From Pseudactinotalea terrae (GTDB taxonomy: Bacteria > Actinomycetota > Actinomycetes > Actinomycetales > Beutenbergiaceae), in contig NZ_WNXZ01000006.1 of the NCBI RefSeq assembly GCF_009733845.1, forward strand, positions 186,001-250,000: DNA of 64,000 nucleotides, given 5' to 3'. The translations under genes and the position numbers were made by a program. Below are positions 60,356-64,000 of this stretch, piece after piece; within the stretch, counting starts at the first letter, position 1; each line of letters begins with the position of its first letter. The notes beneath the pieces were generated by a model, which did no database searches, was not told the origin of the DNA, and saw only the letters and a program-made list of their open reading frames with translations.

Positions 60356-60482
60356 GCCACGATCTTGCCATCCAGCCTCGGGCACCTGGACGCGCGAGGG
60401 TGCGCGGTTTCGTGCTGAGACATGGGGACGAACGGCATCGTGTTGAGAGCGAGAGGGCAGGGCGGGGTGGCATGCTGAGGGG

Positions 60483-61664
60483 ATGGTGAAGGGCATGCCC
60501 GGACCGTCCGAGCTCGACGAGGCAGAGCAGCCTCCGGCAGCTCCGGAGCGGCCGTCCGTACGACTGCGCCCGGCGCTCGAGACGCTGCCGGCCTACGTCC
60601 CCGGCGCCTCGGGCGCGAGCCCGGGCGTGTTCAAGCTGTCCTCGAACGAGACGCCGTTCCCGCCGCTGCCCGCGGTGCTGTCCGCGATCTCGGACGCCGC
60701 CGAGGACGTGAACCGGTACCCGCTGATGTACGCCGACCGCGTGGTCGCGGAGATCGCGCGGCACCACGGCCAGGATCCCGAACGGGTGGTCGTGGGGAAC
60801 GGGTCGGTCGCGGTGGCCGAGCTGCTGCTGCGTGCGATGTGCGAGCCGGGTGACGAGGTGGTCTACGCCTGGCGCTCGTTCGAGGCGTACCCGATCATCG
60901 TGCAGGTGGCCGGCGGGACCTCGGTGCAGGTGCCCAACACCCCCGACGGGCGGCACGACCTCGACGCGATGGCCGCCGCCATCACCGACCGCACCCGCGT
61001 GGTGATCGTGTGCACCCCGAACAACCCGACCGGGGCGGCGGTCACGCACGCCGAGCTCGTCGCGTTCCTCGAGAAGGTCCCGACCGACGTGATGGTGCTC
61101 CTCGACGAGGCGTACGCCCATTTCGTGCGCTCCGCGGACGCGATCGACTCGTTCTCCTTGTTGAGCGAGCACAAGAACCTCGTGATCATGCGGACGTTCG
61201 CCAAGGCCTACGGGCTCGCCGGCCTGCGCGTGGGGTACGCGGTCGCCCGCCGCCGGCTGGCCCGCACGTTGCGCACCGCCTCGACCCCTTTCGGGGTCAA
61301 CGCGATCGCGCAGGCCGCCGCCGTCGCGGCCCTCGGCCAGGAGCGAGCGGTGCGCGAGCGGGTCGACGAGATCGTCGCCGAGCGCGAGCGGGTGGTGGCC
61401 GCGCTCCGCCGTCAGGGCTGGGACATCGGCGACCCGCAGGGCAACTTCTTCTGGCTCCCGCTCGGGGACGCCTCCGGCTCCTTCGCCGCCGACGCGCTCG
61501 AGGCCGGCGTCACCGTCCGCCCGTTCGCGGGCGATGGCGTCCGCATCAGCATCGGCGAGTCCGAGGCCAACGACATCGTCCTGACGCTCACGCAGAGGTG
61601 GGCATCGATCTCCGGCACCGACGCCGGCAGCACCCAGCGAGTTGGAGGATCCCTACAAGTCTGA
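60483..61664 (+). CDS. Histidinol-phosphate/aromatic aminotransferase family protein
   Basis: A 393-residue PLP enzyme of fold type I, HisC-like: SSNETPFPPLP, VVGNGSVAVAELLLRAM, CTPNNPTGAAVTHAEL, LDEAYAHF, and the PLP lysine in RTFAKAYGLAGLRVGY. It may make histidinol phosphate or aromatic amino acids (the second HisC-like copy often serves phenylalanine). No histidine genes are nearby, so I do not assign hisC. It precedes the dehydrogenase operon by 107 bases. Confidence 0.85.
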   Translation: MVKGMPGPSELDEAEQPPAAPERPSVRLRPALETLPAYVPGASGASPGVFKLSSNETPFPPLPAVLSAISDAAEDVNRYPLMYADRVVAEIARHHGQDPERVVVGNGSVAVAELLLRAMCEPGDEVVYAWRSFEAYPIIVQVAGGTSVQVPNTPDGRHDLDAMAAAITDRTRVVIVCTPNNPTGAAVTHAELVAFLEKVPTDVMVLLDEAYAHFVRSADAIDSFSLLSEHKNLVIMRTFAKAYGLAGLRVGYAVARRRLARTLRTASTPFGVNAIAQAAAVAALGQERAVRERVDEIVAERERVVAALRRQGWDIGDPQGNFFWLPLGDASGSFAADALEAGVTVRPFAGDGVRISIGESEANDIVLTLTQRWASISGTDAGSTQRVGGSLQV

Positions 61665-61698
61665 CCTCGACACGTCGTCGGGCACAACGACATAGAAC

Positions 61699-61728
61699 CT
61701 ACGCTCCCGTAGCCTACGCTGGCGTAGG
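61699..61728. promoter_or_regulatory. Tandem palindromes upstream of the 2-oxoacid dehydrogenase operon
   Basis: CTACGCTCCCGTAG (61699-61712) and CCTACGCTGGCGTAGG (61713-61728) are adjacent palindromes with consensus CTACGC-N2-4-CGTAG and centres 15 bases apart. They lie 44 bases before the E1 alpha start and resemble a TetR-type or similar dimer operator. No regulator gene is adjacent. Confidence 0.6.
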
Positions 61729-61771
61729 TATGACATCCCGTCACCCTCAACACCCTCGAAGGAGACCGGAA

Positions 61772-62941
61772 GTGATCACCACCGACACAGGTGGGGAGAC
61801 CCCCCACAGCACCGTCGGAGCGCACGAAGAGTCCGGTTCGCCGGACCACACCGTCCAGCTGCTCTCGCCGACCGGCGATCGGCTGGACGACGCGGTCTAC
61901 TCGGCCCGCGCGGCCCATCTGGACCGCGCGGCGCTCGAGGACCTCTACCGCGACATGGCTCTGACCCGCCGCTTCGACAACGAGGCCACCTCGCTGCAGC
62001 GGCAGGGCGAGCTCGGGCTCTGGCCGCCGAGCCTCGGGCAGGAGGCGGCCCAGGTCGGCTCCGCCCGGGCTCTGCGCCCCCAGGACTTCGTGTTCCCCTC
62101 CTACCGCGAGCACGGCGTGGCGTGGGTCCGCGGCCTGGACATGCGCCGGCTGCTCGTCCTCTACCGCGGCCGCGACCACGGCGGCTGGGACGCCTACCAG
62201 CACAACTACAACGTGCCCACGCTCGTGATCGGTGCGCACACGCTGCACGCCACCGGCTACGGCATGGGCATCCAGCGCGACGGCGACATCGGCACCGGCG
62301 ACCCCGACCGCGACCGGGCCGTCGTGGCGTACTTCGGCGACGGCGCCACCTCGCAGGGTGATGTCAGCGAGGCAATGGTCTTCGCCTCCGCCGCCTCGGT
62401 GCCGGTGGTGTTCTTCTGCCAGAACAACCAGTGGGCGATCTCGGTCCCGACCGCCAAGCAGAGCCGGATCCCGCTCGTGCACCGGGGCGAGGGCTTCGGC
62501 ATCCCCTCGGTCCGGGTCGACGGCAACGACGTCATCGCCTGCTACGCCGTCATGGACGAGGCGCTCGAGCGTGCGCACAACGGTGGCGGCCCCACCTTCA
62601 TCGAGGCCGTGACCTACCGGATGGGCGCCCACACCACCTCGGACGATCCCACCCGCTACCGCAGCCGTGCCGAGGAGGAGCACTGGCGCCAGCGCGATCC
62701 GATCGCCCGCCTGCGCATCCACCTGGAGAAGTCGGGCACGGCGCCCGAGTTCTTCGACCGCGTCGAGGCCGAGGCCGACCGGCTCGGCGAGGACACCCGC
62801 GCGTTCTGCCGCGCACTCGACAAGCCGGACCCGGAGTCGATGTTCGACCACGTGTACGCCACCTCGAACTCCCAGATCGAGCGCGAACGCGCATGGTTCC
62901 GTGACTACGAGGCCTCGTTCGACCAGGAGGCCCAGCGATGA
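61772..62941 (+). CDS. 2-oxoacid (pyruvate or branched-chain) dehydrogenase E1 component, alpha subunit
   Basis: A 389-residue thiamine-diphosphate enzyme subunit. The ThDP motif runs from GDGATSQGDVSEAM to NNQWAIS, and the phosphorylation-loop region YRMGAHTTSDDPTRYR is conserved. It decarboxylates a 2-oxo acid as an alpha2beta2 unit with the beta subunit encoded next (ATGA overlap). The sequence does not separate pyruvate from branched-chain substrates. GTG start with GAAGGAGA site. Confidence 0.92.
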   Translation: MITTDTGGETPHSTVGAHEESGSPDHTVQLLSPTGDRLDDAVYSARAAHLDRAALEDLYRDMALTRRFDNEATSLQRQGELGLWPPSLGQEAAQVGSARALRPQDFVFPSYREHGVAWVRGLDMRRLLVLYRGRDHGGWDAYQHNYNVPTLVIGAHTLHATGYGMGIQRDGDIGTGDPDRDRAVVAYFGDGATSQGDVSEAMVFASAASVPVVFFCQNNQWAISVPTAKQSRIPLVHRGEGFGIPSVRVDGNDVIACYAVMDEALERAHNGGGPTFIEAVTYRMGAHTTSDDPTRYRSRAEEEHWRQRDPIARLRIHLEKSGTAPEFFDRVEAEADRLGEDTRAFCRALDKPDPESMFDHVYATSNSQIERERAWFRDYEASFDQEAQR

Positions 62942-63963
62942 CCGAACGCATCGCGATGGCCAAGGCCATCAACCTCGGGCTGCGCCGCGCCATGGAGCGC
63001 GACAGCAAGGTCATGATCATGGGTGAGGACGTCGGCCCCCTCGGCGGCGTGTTCCGCGTGACCGACAGCCTGCAGAAGGACTTCGGGGACTCCCGTGTGG
63101 TCGACACCCCGCTCGCCGAGTCCGGGATCATCGGCACCGCGATCGGGCTCGCCTACGCCGGCTACCGCCCGGTCTGCGAGATCCAGTTCGACGGCTTCAT
63201 CTTCCCGGCCTTCGACCAGATCACGACCCAGCTCGCCAAGGCGCGCTACCGCAGCGGTGGGCGGGTGAAGTTCCCGATCGTCATCCGCGTCCCCTACGGC
63301 GGCGGCATCGGCGCCGTCGAGCACCACAGCGAGTCGCCGGAGGCGCTGTTCGCGCACACGGCTGGCCTGCGCGTGATGAGCCCGGCGACGCCGTCGGACG
63401 CGTTCGCCATGATCCAGCAGGCGATCGCGAGCCCGGACCCGATCCTGTTCTTCGAGCCCAAGGCTCGGTACTGGGACAAGGAAGACGTGGACCTCCAGGC
63501 CGACGACGCGGCGCTGGGGCTGATCCCTGCTCCCGACGGCGCGGTGCCGGGTGTCGCGGGGCTGGAGCGCGCGCGTGTGCTCACCTCGGGCACGGAGGTG
63601 ACGATCGCCGCGTACGGGCCGACCGTCAAGACCGCCCTCAGCGCGGCGCGCGTGGCCGGCGAGGAGGGGCGCAGCATCGAGGTCATCGACCTGCGCTCGA
63701 TCTCGCCGCTCGACATCGACACGGTCGCGACCTCGGTCACCAAGACCGGTCGACTGGTCGTGGTGCACGAGGCGCCGACGTTCTTCGGCGCAGGCGCCGA
63801 GCTCGCGGCCGCCGTGACCGAGAAGTGCTTCTACTCGATGCAGGCGCCGGTGCTGCGGGTCGGTGGCTTCCACACCCCCTACCCGCCTGCGAACATCGAG
63901 GAGGAGTACCTGCCCAGCCTGGACCGGGTGCTCGACGCCGTCGACGCCACCCTCGCCTACTGA
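62938..63963 (+). CDS. 2-oxoacid dehydrogenase E1 component, beta subunit
   Basis: A 341-residue transketolase-like subunit: MGEDVGPLGGVFRVTDSLQ, DTPLAESGIIGTAIGLAYAG, QFDGFIFPAFDQITTQLAK and the His of GAVEHHSESPEALF near the active site. Forms the heterotetramer with the alpha subunit and is followed 14 bases later by the E2 gene. Confidence 0.93.
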   Translation: MTERIAMAKAINLGLRRAMERDSKVMIMGEDVGPLGGVFRVTDSLQKDFGDSRVVDTPLAESGIIGTAIGLAYAGYRPVCEIQFDGFIFPAFDQITTQLAKARYRSGGRVKFPIVIRVPYGGGIGAVEHHSESPEALFAHTAGLRVMSPATPSDAFAMIQQAIASPDPILFFEPKARYWDKEDVDLQADDAALGLIPAPDGAVPGVAGLERARVLTSGTEVTIAAYGPTVKTALSAARVAGEEGRSIEVIDLRSISPLDIDTVATSVTKTGRLVVVHEAPTFFGAGAELAAAVTEKCFYSMQAPVLRVGGFHTPYPPANIEEEYLPSLDRVLDAVDATLAY

Positions 63964-63977
63964 GCCCCGGAGAACAC

Positions 63978-64000
63978 ATGCCTGCGTATCAACCGTTCAA
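63978..64000 (+). CDS. Start of E2 dihydrolipoamide acyltransferase gene (cut by window end)
   Basis: ATG at 63978 with a CCGGAG site ten bases upstream, reading MPAYQPF before the edge. This fits the N-terminus of lipoyl-domain E2 subunits (a Q-x-F-x-LPDVGEG start), and the position after E1 beta is as expected. The remaining protein is not visible. Confidence 0.6.

Overview
The window is about 71% GC, densely coded on both strands, full of 1-8 base gene overlaps and GTG/TTG starts. Its gene content (PurB, CsoR/CopZ/CopA, ECF42 sigma factor with DGPF proteins, UPF0104-type membrane proteins, HspR-type HAIR box) fits an actinobacterium, probably of the order Micrococcales; family level (for example Ruaniaceae or Beutenbergiaceae) is only a guess. 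No rRNA, tRNA, CRISPR array, transposase or phage module is visible. No gap between genes exceeds 300 bases; the two largest (16961-17258 and 32382-32651) carry recognisable promoter or repeat structure. Several genes show a TANNNT box ending 6-8 bases before the start codon, which indicates leaderless mRNAs.

Region by region. 1-10.8 kb: housekeeping and accessory genes (DUF5107 fragment, thiamine-binding-like protein, acyltransferase, sigma factor coupled to O6-methylguanine-DNA methyltransferase, VOC protein, mannonate dehydratase behind a LacI-type operator, MarR regulator, UbiB-like kinase, luciferase-like oxidoreductase, AlkX-type glycosylase, LssY_C protein). 10.8-16 kb: PP2C phosphatase, a large flippase-like protein with a degenerate kinase domain, Pr6Pr protein, and a MarR/EamA divergent pair with twin operators. 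17-19.3 kb: two DGPF/YCII proteins plus their ECF42 sigma factor and a matching promoter. 19.3-25 kb: histidine phosphatase and a minus-strand run BNR-4 protein, alpha-L-fucosidase, NAGS-like acetyltransferase, CPBP protease. 25-27.6 kb: flavin oxidoreductase and a TreS-like GH13 enzyme. 27.7-30.4 kb: a self-contained regulator/ABC exporter operon under a 14-base-arm palindrome.

30.4-40.7 kb is a carbohydrate utilisation locus: two LacI regulators, a GH127 beta-L-arabinofuranosidase, a lipoprotein-binding-protein ABC importer of the LplA/LplB/YtcP type, a YesL-like protein and a second DUF1680/GH127-like enzyme. It probably imports and cleaves arabinofuranosyl (hemicellulose or pectin side-chain) oligosaccharides; the binding-protein gene is bracketed by two strong mRNA hairpins. 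Just downstream sits an AAA ATPase/DUF234 gene that is followed by a decayed copy of the end of the second GH127 gene, so the ATPase lies between a duplication. 43.9-47.4 kb is a De Ley-Doudoroff type galactonate pathway (dehydratase, sugar-acid kinase, KDPG/KDPGal aldolase, GntR regulator) with the operator in the divergent promoter.

42.3-43.8 kb (ArsR/CDF/YnfA) and 49.3-52.3 kb (CsoR/CopZ/CopA) are metal-resistance operons. 47.5-49.3 kb holds a TetR/SnoaL pair and an Hsp20 gene with a HAIR element and perfect terminator. 52.4-61.7 kb is mostly core metabolism (DUF2330, Ppx/GppA, PurB, VOC, fructosamine kinase, low-molecular-weight tyrosine phosphatase, holin-like membrane protein, HisC-like aminotransferase) with a WXG-like/hydrolase pair. 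The window ends in a pyruvate or branched-chain 2-oxoacid dehydrogenase operon (E1 alpha, E1 beta, start of E2).

The most unusual structural signal is a set of intergenic elements (17037-17110, 19273-19342, 47359-47430, 56252-56360, and a partial one at 20075-20125). In each full copy a short locus-specific word appears twice in direct and twice in inverted orientation, with the same spacing on the two sides and one shared centre of symmetry.
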